DNA from: a virus
IMG/VR virus record: IMGVR_UViG_3300017963_002901
Span: 1 to 45,534 of that record
Length of the DNA: 45,534 bases
Reading direction: 5' to 3' (one strand)
The notes beneath the pieces are model-generated. The model was given only the letters and a program-made list of their open reading frames with translations, did not search any database and was not told where the DNA came from. Shown here piece after piece: positions 1-7,473 of this stretch; within the stretch, counting starts at the first letter, position 1, and each line of letters opens with the position of its first letter. A program made the position numbers and the translations under genes.

Positions 1-123
1 AGGCAGCATATTATTGAGATTCCTGATATGGACAGTCTTGACCTTGCTGACCTATTCCATGAGTTAAATTACAAAGTTGGAGTTGAATTGGGGGTGGCTA
101 AAGGTGAATACTCTGAAATCATA
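1..123. repeat. Terminal direct repeat, left copy
   Basis: Bases 1-123 are identical to bases 45412-45534. A reading frame that begins at 45364 continues in frame through the repeat into the methyltransferase ending at 609. This is what a circular, circularly permuted or terminally redundant genome looks like after assembly. A genuine 123-bp terminal repeat cannot be excluded, but an assembly overlap is the simpler explanation. Confidence 0.95.
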
Positions 124-609
124 TGTAAAGCAAATCCTCAAGCAAAACTCTACTCAATTGATCCTTATACTACAGAAGCTTATGAACCAGGAACCAATAT
201 CACTAGGCAAACAATGTTTGATGATGACTATGAATTCGCAGTTAATAGGTTAAAACCCTACAATTGTGAAGTAGTAAGGAAAACTTCAGAAGAAGCTTTA
301 AAGGATTTTGAAGATAACTCGCTAGATTTTGTCTATATTGATGCAAATCATGACTTTTATAACTTTACTTTTGATTTACATTTTTGGCTAAAGAAAGTTC
401 GAGAAGGTGGAATTATGTCAGGACATGATTACGTTTATATGTCTTACAAGAGATTCCATCATGTTAGGAGAGCTTTAGAAGCTTATTCAAGATGCTACCG
501 GATGCAACCTTTGTTTGTTTGTGGAATTACAGATCATGGAACTAGAAACAGAAGGGATCGATATCGTTCATGGTTTTGGGTTAAAAAAGAAGGTGGATTA
601 CAAGAATGA
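1..609 (+). CDS. Class I SAM methyltransferase, 3' part of an origin-spanning gene
   Basis: This is the downstream part of a 218-residue protein whose true start is at 45364; the ATG at 28 is internal. It is a Methyltransf_24-type Rossmann methyltransferase. Seen: motif I GVELGVAKGEYS, a following acidic SIDPY segment, the motif FVYIDANHDF, and GGIMSGHDY. The family methylates small molecules and sugars, and the setting among glycosyltransferases suggests O-methylation of a glycan; that substrate is inferred. It is a tandem paralogue of the gene ending at 45367, with the same LFHELNYKVG-type entry and the same motif order. The acetyltransferase gene follows with an ATGA overlap at 606. Confidence 0.85.
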   Translation, partial: RQHIIEIPDMDSLDLADLFHELNYKVGVELGVAKGEYSEIICKANPQAKLYSIDPYTTEAYEPGTNITRQTMFDDDYEFAVNRLKPYNCEVVRKTSEEALKDFEDNSLDFVYIDANHDFYNFTFDLHFWLKKVREGGIMSGHDYVYMSYKRFHHVRRALEAYSRCYRMQPLFVCGITDHGTRNRRDRYRSWFWVKKEGGLQE

Positions 610-1100
610 AAAACGTAAATATGGGCAAGCATACTTACGGACTTACGAACTTTAAAATTGTTGGAGCAAATCGGGGAGTAGTAAATTTTGGTAAATACTG
701 CTCTTTAGGAGATAGCATTGTGGCATTTATGGCACATGATCACGATTCAAGGAGTATAAGCTCATATCCTTTTAATCGCCATAAAGTAGCCCGGAAACAG
801 ATAATAAATGTAGGAAATGATGTCTTTATCGGATCTAATACAGTTTTATTTAGGGACATAACAATTGGTGATGGAGCTTTTATCGGAGCATTTTCTGTAG
901 TTACTAAAAATATACCCCCTTACTCCGTTGTAGTTGGACATTCAAATATCATTAGAAAAAGATTTTCAGATGAAGATATAGATTTTCTACTCAAACTTAA
1001 ATGGTGGGATTTTAAAGATAGCGAAGTAAATAAGATTGCACCTATTTTGTGTAGTCAAGATATAGATAAATTAAAAAGATTATATGGCACTAATAACTAA
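606..1100 (+). CDS. Left-handed beta-helix (hexapeptide) O-acetyltransferase
   Basis: This 164-residue protein resembles the xenobiotic/CatB-Vat branch of hexapeptide acetyltransferases, which move acetyl from acetyl-CoA to a hydroxyl. Seen: an HDHDSRSISSYPF stretch at about residues 40-52, matching the family's catalytic His and the following substrate loop, then hexapeptide turns (IGSNTVLF, ITIGDGAFIGAFSVVTKNI, PYSVVVGH). The C-terminus is a helical tail with a WW pair. In capsule and O-antigen loci such enzymes acetylate sugars, and the neighbours here (methyltransferase before, sulfotransferase after) fit that. It starts inside the previous stop (ATGA) and overlaps the next gene by 17 bases. 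Confidence 0.8.
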   Translation: MKNVNMGKHTYGLTNFKIVGANRGVVNFGKYCSLGDSIVAFMAHDHDSRSISSYPFNRHKVARKQIINVGNDVFIGSNTVLFRDITIGDGAFIGAFSVVTKNIPPYSVVVGHSNIIRKRFSDEDIDFLLKLKWWDFKDSEVNKIAPILCSQDIDKLKRLYGTNN

Positions 1101-1749
1101 TAAAAGTATTTTTTATCATATACCCAAAACAGGAGGGACTTGGGTAGGGTTTGCTATGCGAAACTCAATGAAAGACAATAAAGACTTTAAGTTAAAAAGA
1201 ACGGATGATTATCATGATAAATCACTAGAAGGGTCAATAACCGATCTTTTGGGACTTGATAAAGCCCATGTAACTCCCTGGAAAGTAGCAGATAAGCAAA
1301 AAAAAGGATTATTCTCATTTGCTATTATCCGTAAACCCTTTGAATGGTATAGATCCTGGTGGGTTAATAGAACTTATGTATATGCTAGAAAGAAGGATTG
1401 GAGGGAATTTTTATTAGATTATGCCTTTGATCCAAACTTTGAGCAGTTTATAGAGAACGCAATTGAAATGTTCCCGATGGGAGCTTTGACATTTATGTAT
1501 CAAAACTACTTAGGACAGGATGGTAAGTTGTTAGACTTTGTAGGAAGGCAGGAAAACCTAGCAGAAGATACGATCAAAGCCCTCAAAAAAGCAGGAGAAG
1601 AATTTAACGAAGATGTAATAAGGCATTTAGAAAAGGTTAATACATCAAAATCCAGGAATCTTGATAGCCCTTTAGACATTGATAGTAGCCTAAAAAGGAA
1701 ACTAAACAGAAGGGAAAAGTGGATACTTGATAAATTTTATGATGATTGA
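1084..1749 (+). CDS. Sulfotransferase-family protein, copy 1
   Basis: This 221-residue protein has the two PAPS-binding signatures of sulfotransferases. The 5'-phosphosulfate loop is HIPKTGGT (residues 12-19), and the 3'-phosphate region is FAIIRKPFEWYRSWW (about residues 79-93). The family transfers sulfate from PAPS to sugar hydroxyls or tyrosine; here a glycan acceptor is inferred from context. It is a clear paralogue of the gene at 43576. The two share the N-terminal TNKSIFYHIP block, the R-x-PF-x-WY block, and the later LG-x-DG...LDFVG-x-QE block. The gene starts with ATG inside the end of the acetyltransferase gene. Confidence 0.8.
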   Translation: MALITNKSIFYHIPKTGGTWVGFAMRNSMKDNKDFKLKRTDDYHDKSLEGSITDLLGLDKAHVTPWKVADKQKKGLFSFAIIRKPFEWYRSWWVNRTYVYARKKDWREFLLDYAFDPNFEQFIENAIEMFPMGALTFMYQNYLGQDGKLLDFVGRQENLAEDTIKALKKAGEEFNEDVIRHLEKVNTSKSRNLDSPLDIDSSLKRKLNRREKWILDKFYDD

Positions 1750-2233
1750 AGGAAAAGGCGACATAGCAAGTGTAATTGAAGATAGGAAGGATATTCTTTT
1801 CTATGCTAGAGGTGTATCTAATTCTCAAGAAACAAATGAAGCAGAATATCAAAGAGATAAAGACACACTTTTAAAACAGGATAAATCTAAAAGATTAGTA
1901 TATTTTGGATCACTTAGTATATTTTACCAAGATACTAGATATGCACAACATAAAAGGGAAATGGAACAGTTAGTTAAGGACAACTTTCCTAAATACTGCA
2001 TTGTGAGGTTGGGGAATATAACATGGGGAGATAATCCTCACACGATAATAAATAATCTTAAAAACAAAGTTGATAACCAAGAGCCAATTGAAATACATGA
2101 TGCCTACAGATATGTAGTCGAACCAGAGGAGTTCTTGCATTGGCTAAGTCTAATACCGGACTTTAATTGTGAAATAAATGTTCCAGGAGAGAGAATGAAA
2201 GTTAGAGAATTAGTTAAAAGGTATGTATTATGA
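1739..2233 (+). CDS. Short SDR-family (NAD-epimerase-like) sugar reductase, N-terminally reduced
   Basis: This is a 164-residue SDR-like protein. Seen: an ARGVSNSQE segment, then LVYFGSLSIFY, a YAQHK (YxxxK) catalytic pair, and IVRLGNITWGDNP followed by INNLKNK. That order matches short sugar-nucleotide reductase/epimerase proteins in surface-polysaccharide loci. The N-terminal GxxGxxG dinucleotide-binding strand is missing, so the protein may be a reduced form or catalytically altered. The start is one of two adjacent ATGs (1739, 1742) overlapping the previous stop; an in-frame TTG at 1727 is less likely. The next gene overlaps through ATGA at 2230. Confidence 0.65.
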   Translation: MMIEGKGDIASVIEDRKDILFYARGVSNSQETNEAEYQRDKDTLLKQDKSKRLVYFGSLSIFYQDTRYAQHKREMEQLVKDNFPKYCIVRLGNITWGDNPHTIINNLKNKVDNQEPIEIHDAYRYVVEPEEFLHWLSLIPDFNCEINVPGERMKVRELVKRYVL

Positions 2234-3093
2234 TATCAATTTTTGCTAAACCAGCTTTTTTAAATATAAACCCTCATGAGCCATTCTCTGAGAGGAAGAA
2301 ACCAGTTCCAAAAAACTCAGGATATCTTATGAGAGTATCTTCCATTATCAGAGGAGAACAAATAGCAAAACAAATTGGAGCCAAATTAAATCCCAAAAAG
2401 GGTTATGAAAACGATGTCTGCATCTATGTAAAACCTCATGTAAAAGAAGGGATGGATTTTAAGTTTGAAGGTAAACCATATTTAGATATTGTAGATGGAC
2501 ATGATCTAGGTCAACTTGCTAAAAAACATCCTAAGTTAAAAGTTATAGTCTGCTCAAGAGCTGATGAAAAAACAATGAAAAAAGCAATCAATAACGAAAT
2601 TATATTTATACCTCAACATCATTGTAATTTTGAAAGAATAAAAAGAACAAGGAAAAAAGTAACAACAATGGGAGTTATAGGAACAAGAGATGCTTTTCCA
2701 TTACTTCCCAAGCAACTTAAACCAGAATTAAAGAAAAGAGGTATTAAACTTTTAGAGTTCTCAAGATTCTTTTATAGGAAAGATATTATTGATTTTTACA
2801 AGAAAATAGATATTCAATTTGTTTGGAGGCCATATAGGAAAACTTTATCTAATCCTCTAAAGTTAGTAAATGCTGCATCTTTTGGTATTCCTACAATTGC
2901 TTTAGATGAACCAGCTTTCTTAGAACTGAATTACCATTATATCCCGGTAAATAATTTTGAAACATTTTTAAATAGATTAGATGTCTTATTAAACAACCCT
3001 AGCGTATATGAGATTCTCTCAGAAAGGTGTCTTGAAAAAGCAGAAGAATATCATATAGAAAAAGTAGGTGAAATGTATAAAGCTTTAAAATGA
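2230..3093 (+). CDS. GT-B-like glycosyltransferase candidate
   Basis: This 287-residue protein has the look of a GT-B glycosyltransferase. The N-terminal half has alternating strands and helices. The C-terminal half has the donor-site style segment KLVNAASFGIPTIALDEPAF (about residues 214-233) followed by NN-x-E and a terminal helix. I do not see a complete GT4 signature, so the sugar donor cannot be named. It lies in a run of ATGA-coupled genes that make or modify a nucleotide sugar. An alternative is a sugar-binding relative without transferase activity. Confidence 0.55.
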   Translation: MISIFAKPAFLNINPHEPFSERKKPVPKNSGYLMRVSSIIRGEQIAKQIGAKLNPKKGYENDVCIYVKPHVKEGMDFKFEGKPYLDIVDGHDLGQLAKKHPKLKVIVCSRADEKTMKKAINNEIIFIPQHHCNFERIKRTRKKVTTMGVIGTRDAFPLLPKQLKPELKKRGIKLLEFSRFFYRKDIIDFYKKIDIQFVWRPYRKTLSNPLKLVNAASFGIPTIALDEPAFLELNYHYIPVNNFETFLNRLDVLLNNPSVYEILSERCLEKAEEYHIEKVGEMYKALK

Positions 3094-4043
3094 TAATATC
3101 GCAAACACCATTAAGGCTATCGCTTTTAGGAGGTAATACTGATTTTAAAGAGTATTATCTAAGGTATGGTGGATTCGTTGTAACTTCAACAATTGATAAA
3201 TATGTCTATTGCATCGTTAAAAAGAGATTTGATGATTTAATTTATGTGAACTGGTCAATCAAAGAGAAGGTTGAAAAGGTAGATGATATTAAACATGACC
3301 TAGTAAGGGAAGCTTTAAAACTTTTATCTATTAAATCGGGTATTGAAATAACCTTCTTAGCAGATATACCAACAAGAGGAACAGGACTTGGATCATCTAG
3401 CAGCGTAACAGTAGGACTGCTAAATTGCCTCCATAATTATTTAGGCCATAGTGTAGGGCCTTTTCAGCTTGCAGAAGAAGCAGTTAAGATAGAGGTTGAT
3501 ATTTTAGGAAAACCAATAGGAGTTCAAGATCAATATGCGGTTGCTTTGGGTGGAATAAGAGCAATTCAATTTTCAAAGAGAATTGATAGTCATAAAATAA
3601 ATATTTTTGATAAGGAAGATTTTAATAATAGCCTAATGTTGCTTTATACAGACATTGAAAGGAAATCAGATGATATTCTGTCTGAACTTGATATTAAAAA
3701 GAATATGGAAACCCTTAATAACAATAAACTCCTCGCTATAGAAGGATCTCTTTTCCTTTCTAATGGACATTTTAAGCAATTTGGTGGATTGCTAGATGAA
3801 TACTGGCAACACAAAAAGAAACTGAGCAACAAGATAACCAATAGCAAAATAGATAAAATGTATAGTAAAGCCAAAAAAGCAGGAGCAATAGGTGGAAAAG
3901 TAATAGGAGCAGGTGGCGGAGGATTCCTTTTAGTAATGTTTCCTGCAAATAAAAGAGCCAAAGTCAGAGAAGCTTTGAAGGATTATAAAGAATTGCCATT
4001 TAGATTTACTGATCATGGCAGTAGGATTATATTTAATGTATGA
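3090..4043 (+). CDS. hddA: GHMP sugar kinase, heptose-7-phosphate kinase (HddA)-like
   Basis: This 317-residue GHMP kinase carries all three family motifs: PLRLSLLGGNTDF near the N-terminus, the phosphate loop TGLGSSSSVT (about residues 98-107), and a C-terminal KVIGAGGGGFLL. The overall layout, including the GVQDQYAVALGG block, is that of D-glycero-D-manno-heptose-7-phosphate kinases of the GDP-heptose route. The next gene is a SIS isomerase of the GmhA type, which makes the substrate of this kinase, and this supports the assignment. A related 1-kinase for another sugar is possible. Start and stop overlap the neighbours by ATGA. Confidence 0.7.
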   Translation: MIISQTPLRLSLLGGNTDFKEYYLRYGGFVVTSTIDKYVYCIVKKRFDDLIYVNWSIKEKVEKVDDIKHDLVREALKLLSIKSGIEITFLADIPTRGTGLGSSSSVTVGLLNCLHNYLGHSVGPFQLAEEAVKIEVDILGKPIGVQDQYAVALGGIRAIQFSKRIDSHKINIFDKEDFNNSLMLLYTDIERKSDDILSELDIKKNMETLNNNKLLAIEGSLFLSNGHFKQFGGLLDEYWQHKKKLSNKITNSKIDKMYSKAKKAGAIGGKVIGAGGGGFLLVMFPANKRAKVREALKDYKELPFRFTDHGSRIIFNV

Positions 4044-4444
4044 AAGACTTAATTAAAAAGATAAAAAAAGCTAGATTTGTCTTTGTATGTGGTAATGGTG
4101 GAAGTGCTGCAACAGCAGAGCATCTAACCAATGACCTCTTTTCAAAAGGAATAAAAGCAATCTGTCTTAATAGTAATGTTTCAATAATAACGATGATTGC
4201 AAATGACTTTGGTTATAGATATATATTTAGTGAGCAGTTAGATATTTATGCAAATAAAAGGGATCTGCTTATAACGATATCGTGTAGTGGAACTTCAAGA
4301 AACATTGTAAATGCCCTAGCAACAGCAGATTTAAAGAGAATGGAAAGATACAGCTTTGAAACCTTTAAAGGCAAAAATAGAGATTACGAAAAACTAGAAG
4401 ATAGACATATGAAAATGGTTCATGAAATTAAGAAGGCATTATGA
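4040..4444 (+). CDS. gmhA: SIS-domain sugar isomerase (GmhA-like), internally shortened
   Basis: The protein has 134 residues against roughly 190 for GmhA, the sedoheptulose-7-phosphate isomerase that starts heptose synthesis. Seen: the phosphosugar loops CGNGGSAATAEHLTNDL (about residues 17-33) and SCSGTSRNIVNAL (about 80-92), and a terminal LEDRHMKMVHEI helix like the family's last helix. The N-terminal dimerising helix and most of the strand/helix unit between the second loop and the last helix are missing. It may be a minimal isomerase or a decayed one. It lies immediately after the heptose-kinase-like gene. Confidence 0.65.
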   Translation: MKDLIKKIKKARFVFVCGNGGSAATAEHLTNDLFSKGIKAICLNSNVSIITMIANDFGYRYIFSEQLDIYANKRDLLITISCSGTSRNIVNALATADLKRMERYSFETFKGKNRDYEKLEDRHMKMVHEIKKAL

Positions 4445-5340
4445 ATATATTAGTTACAGGTGGAGCAGGATTTATAGGAAGTCATTTAGTTGATGAGCTA
4501 TTGAAAGACCATAAAGTCCTAGTTCTTGATGATTTTACAATGGGGAGGAATGAGAATCTTCCTGCTAAACACCCTAATTTAGTGGTTTTTGGAGGATCCA
4601 TATTAGATGAAACAATACCTCCATTATATACAGATATTGATATCGTTTATCACTTAGCAGCTTTAACTAGACCTAGAGAGTCATTTGAGAATCCTGAAGA
4701 AACAAATAGGGTAAATGTTGAGGGGACTTTACGAACTTTAATAAATGCTAGTACACATGGAGTTGAAAAGTTTGTTTTTGTTTCAAGTGCATCTGCTTAT
4801 GGTAATCAAATAAGATATCCATTTATAGAGGAGGCAATAATGAAACCAGTAAGCCCTTATGCAGCAACTAAGTTAATAGGTGAAATATATTCAATGTTAT
4901 TTGAAGATATAACTGATATGAAAATAAATGCCGTAAGACCATTTAATGTGTATGGCAAAAGGCAAGATCCTAGTGGCCCATATGGAGCAGCAGTTCCAAA
5001 GTTTATTGATTCTTTAAAAAATGGAGTTAAACCATATATTACAGGAGATGGTTATCAGTTTAGGGATTTTATATATGTTAAAGACCTTGTAAGTTTGTTA
5101 CTTAAATTTATAGACAACGATATATCAGGTGAAGTTTTTAATGCAGGATCAGGAACAAAGACTTCAGTTAATACTTTGTATGAAACAATTAGTAGGATAA
5201 TGAAAAAGAAAGTAAAGCCGGATTATGTTGATTATGTAGATGACCCAAATACTCAAGCTAATATAGAAAAAGCTGATATGTTTCTAGAGTGGAGGCCAAA
5301 ATATAGTTTAGTAGAAGGATTGCTAGAAACAATAGAATGA
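4441..5340 (+). CDS. NAD-dependent nucleotide-sugar epimerase/dehydratase
   Basis: This 299-residue extended SDR has the Rossmann motif TGGAGFIGSH (residues 6-15), a VSSASAYG strand with the catalytic Ser, the YAATK (Y140, K144) pair, and RPFNVYG. These are the landmarks of UDP-glucose 4-epimerases and related 4,6-dehydratases. The FRDFIYVKDL segment and C-terminal substrate domain are present, so the protein looks complete. It probably epimerises, or otherwise changes, the nucleotide sugar used by the nearby glycosyltransferases; which sugar cannot be told. It is coupled to the genes on both sides by ATGA overlaps. Confidence 0.8.
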   Translation: MNILVTGGAGFIGSHLVDELLKDHKVLVLDDFTMGRNENLPAKHPNLVVFGGSILDETIPPLYTDIDIVYHLAALTRPRESFENPEETNRVNVEGTLRTLINASTHGVEKFVFVSSASAYGNQIRYPFIEEAIMKPVSPYAATKLIGEIYSMLFEDITDMKINAVRPFNVYGKRQDPSGPYGAAVPKFIDSLKNGVKPYITGDGYQFRDFIYVKDLVSLLLKFIDNDISGEVFNAGSGTKTSVNTLYETISRIMKKKVKPDYVDYVDDPNTQANIEKADMFLEWRPKYSLVEGLLETIE

Positions 5341-5654
5341 GAAAAAGAATAGGAATAGACCTAGATAATACACTTTGTGAGGGTAAACATTGGAATACAC
5401 CAGAAGAAGTCCTAGAAGCTAAACCAATTCCGGAAATGGTTGAACTTGTAAACAAGTTTTGGAAAGATGATTTTGTAATTATTTATACAGCTAGGCAGAA
5501 TTTCTTAATGTCAGCTACTTTTGATTGGCTAGATAAACACAATATTAAATATCATGCAGTATCAAATAGAAAAATACCATTAGATGCAGTATTTGATGAT
5601 ACTGCTTTTCAACCAAAGAGGATGAAAACATGGAAAGACGAGAACGAGAAATAG
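5337..5654 (+). CDS. HAD-superfamily phosphatase, capsule-biosynthesis type
   Basis: This 105-residue capless HAD protein has the catalytic DxDNT motif (D8, D10 in GIDLDNTLCEG), a second-motif-like IIYTARQ, and a late acidic pair in VFDDT. The family hydrolyses phosphate esters, and small versions sit in capsule and heptose loci. Here it could remove the 7-phosphate after the GHMP kinase, the role GmhB plays elsewhere; this is inference from gene order only. It starts in the stop of the epimerase and runs 25 bases into the next gene. Confidence 0.7.
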   Translation: MRKRIGIDLDNTLCEGKHWNTPEEVLEAKPIPEMVELVNKFWKDDFVIIYTARQNFLMSATFDWLDKHNIKYHAVSNRKIPLDAVFDDTAFQPKRMKTWKDENEK

Positions 5655-5833
5655 TTTATTCCAGTTCAGTAATAAATAAGATAAGGGAAAAAGACCCTGA
5701 AATGAAAGCTATTGCTGAATTATGGGAAAGGGCATTTGAAGCTGAAGTAAAAATAGAACAAACAGAGCAAGGTGGTATAAGAGTAACACTAAAAGATGAA
5801 AGACCTATCAGTAATAATACCAGCAAGGAATGA
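5630..5833 (+). CDS. Small hypothetical protein in the sugar cassette
   Basis: This is a 67-residue, charged, probably helical protein with no motif I recognise. It overlaps the HAD phosphatase gene by 25 bases and the following glycosyltransferase by 38. This fits the compact style of the cassette but also makes a chance frame possible. There is no membrane segment or signal peptide. Confidence 0.45.
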   Translation: MERREREIVYSSSVINKIREKDPEMKAIAELWERAFEAEVKIEQTEQGGIRVTLKDERPISNNTSKE

Positions 5834-7433
5834 AGAATTCCTAGAAAGAACGATTCAAGATCTTCTTGAAAACATAGAAGCCGATACAGAGATAATAGCG
5901 GTCTTAGATGGTTATTTACCTAATCCTCCAATTGAAGTAGATGATGACAGACTTACTTTAATCTATCATCCTCAACCTGTAGGTCAAAGAGCTTCTTCTA
6001 ATGGTGCAGCAAGACTGGCTCAGGGTAAATATTTAATGAAAATAGATGCTCATTGTGCTTTTGATAAAGGCTTTGATCGTAAGATGTTAGATGCTTTCAA
6101 AGAAACTGGAGATAATGTAGCTATGGTTCCTATTATGAGGAATCTTCATGCTTTTAATTGGGTATGCCCTAAAGGTCATGAAAGGTATCAGGGCAGAAGT
6201 GGCCCATGTGAGGAGTGCGGACTTCCTACTAAGAAAGATGTTTGTTGGATTGCAAAAACTAATCCATCTAGTAAATCTTATAGATTTGATAAGACCATGC
6301 ATTTCCAGTATTGGGGAGAATTAGCAAAAAGACAAGAAGGCGATATAACAGAAACAATGTCTTTACAAGGATCTTGTTTTATGATTACAAAGGAAAAGTG
6401 GTTTGAGTTAGATATTTGTAGTGAGGAATTTAACAGTTGGGGGCAACAAGGAGTAGAAGTTGCCTGTAAGATGTGGCTTTCAGGAGGCAGAGTCTTATGC
6501 AATCAAAGAACATGGTATGCTCATATGTTCAGGACTCAAGGTGGGGATTTTGGATTTCCATATCATAATCCTCAATCTAAAGTAAATGAAAATAGAGAAC
6601 TCTCAAGGGAGCTTTTCAAGAATGATAAATGGCCTAAGGCTACTCGCAAGTTTCAATGGTTAATAGATAAGTTCAAACCTCCTGATTGGGTTATAACCAA
6701 AGGAATGATCTATTACACAGACAATAAACTAGATGAAAAGATAGCAAAACCAGTAAGAGATAACTTGGTAGATATTGGCAAAAAGAAGAAAATGGAAATA
6801 ACCTGCTCCTCACTTAGGAAGATGGAGTTTGGAGATCACAATGTCAGATTCCCTAGTCTTGAGAGGGGATATCTTGCTATGTTTAAACAGATCCTGGGAG
6901 CTTTGGAAAAGAGCAGGGATGACATTATCTTCTTTACTGAGCATGATGTGATGTATCACCCATCTCATTTTGACTTTGAACCAAAAGATAAAAAGACTTT
7001 CTATTACAATCAGAATGTTTGGTATTTGAGATTAACAGATGGGCATTGTTTACATTATGACGTTAATCAGTTGTCAGGTATGTGCGGATGGAGGGACACT
7101 TTAATTACCCATTTTAGGGAAAGGTACGAAACTGCTAGGGATGAATATGAAAAACTTGAAGGTGAAAACAAGGAAAGGGATTTTAACAGGTATGTTAGGC
7201 ATATGGGATTTGAACCATTCACTCATGGTAGGTTTAAGTGGAAAAACCAATTCAATTACGATACTTATATGTCAAAATATCCTAATGTAGATGTAAAACA
7301 TGGCAATAATCCTACAGGTGAAAGATGGAAAAAAGAACAATATAGGAATCAGCATCTTCTTATCAACTGGACTGAATCTGATGAGATTCCTGGATGGGGA
7401 AAGGGTAAAGATTTAATAAAAAGATTCAAGTAG
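5796..7433 (+). CDS. Two-domain GT-A glycosyltransferase with DxH motif
   Basis: This 545-residue protein has two domains. The N-terminal GT2-type domain (about 1-260) begins LSVIIPARNEE and has GAARLAQGKYLMKIDAHC, where D84 and H86 form a DxH metal motif. A later SLQGSCFMITKEKWF...NSWGQQGVEV...CKMWLSGG block ends in WYAHMFR. DxH and the W-G...W...GG...H-x-FR order are also landmarks of polypeptide GalNAc transferases. An insertion carries four cysteines (C124, C138, C141, C150) like a zinc ribbon. The second domain (about 330-545) has FFTEHDVMYHPSHFDF and may be another transferase. The gene closes the cassette just before the Ser-repeat proteins. Protein O-glycosylation is inferred, not shown. 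Confidence 0.75.
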   Translation: MKDLSVIIPARNEEFLERTIQDLLENIEADTEIIAVLDGYLPNPPIEVDDDRLTLIYHPQPVGQRASSNGAARLAQGKYLMKIDAHCAFDKGFDRKMLDAFKETGDNVAMVPIMRNLHAFNWVCPKGHERYQGRSGPCEECGLPTKKDVCWIAKTNPSSKSYRFDKTMHFQYWGELAKRQEGDITETMSLQGSCFMITKEKWFELDICSEEFNSWGQQGVEVACKMWLSGGRVLCNQRTWYAHMFRTQGGDFGFPYHNPQSKVNENRELSRELFKNDKWPKATRKFQWLIDKFKPPDWVITKGMIYYTDNKLDEKIAKPVRDNLVDIGKKKKMEITCSSLRKMEFGDHNVRFPSLERGYLAMFKQILGALEKSRDDIIFFTEHDVMYHPSHFDFEPKDKKTFYYNQNVWYLRLTDGHCLHYDVNQLSGMCGWRDTLITHFRERYETARDEYEKLEGENKERDFNRYVRHMGFEPFTHGRFKWKNQFNYDTYMSKYPNVDVKHGNNPTGERWKKEQYRNQHLLINWTESDEIPGWGKGKDLIKRFK

Positions 7434-7437
7434 CAGA

Positions 7438-7466
7438 TTGCCTTCAGATATAAAAATCCTTTAATC
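7438..7466 (+). promoter_or_regulatory. Candidate late-class promoter, near-leaderless
   Basis: TTGCCT at 7438-7443, a 17-base spacer and TTAATC at 7461-7466, then 7 bases to the ATG at 7474. The -10 is poor by itself. The same TTGCCT-N18 arrangement precedes 15077, 19063 and 35356, which is the main support. Confidence 0.4.
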
Positions 7467-7473
7467 TTTAAGT

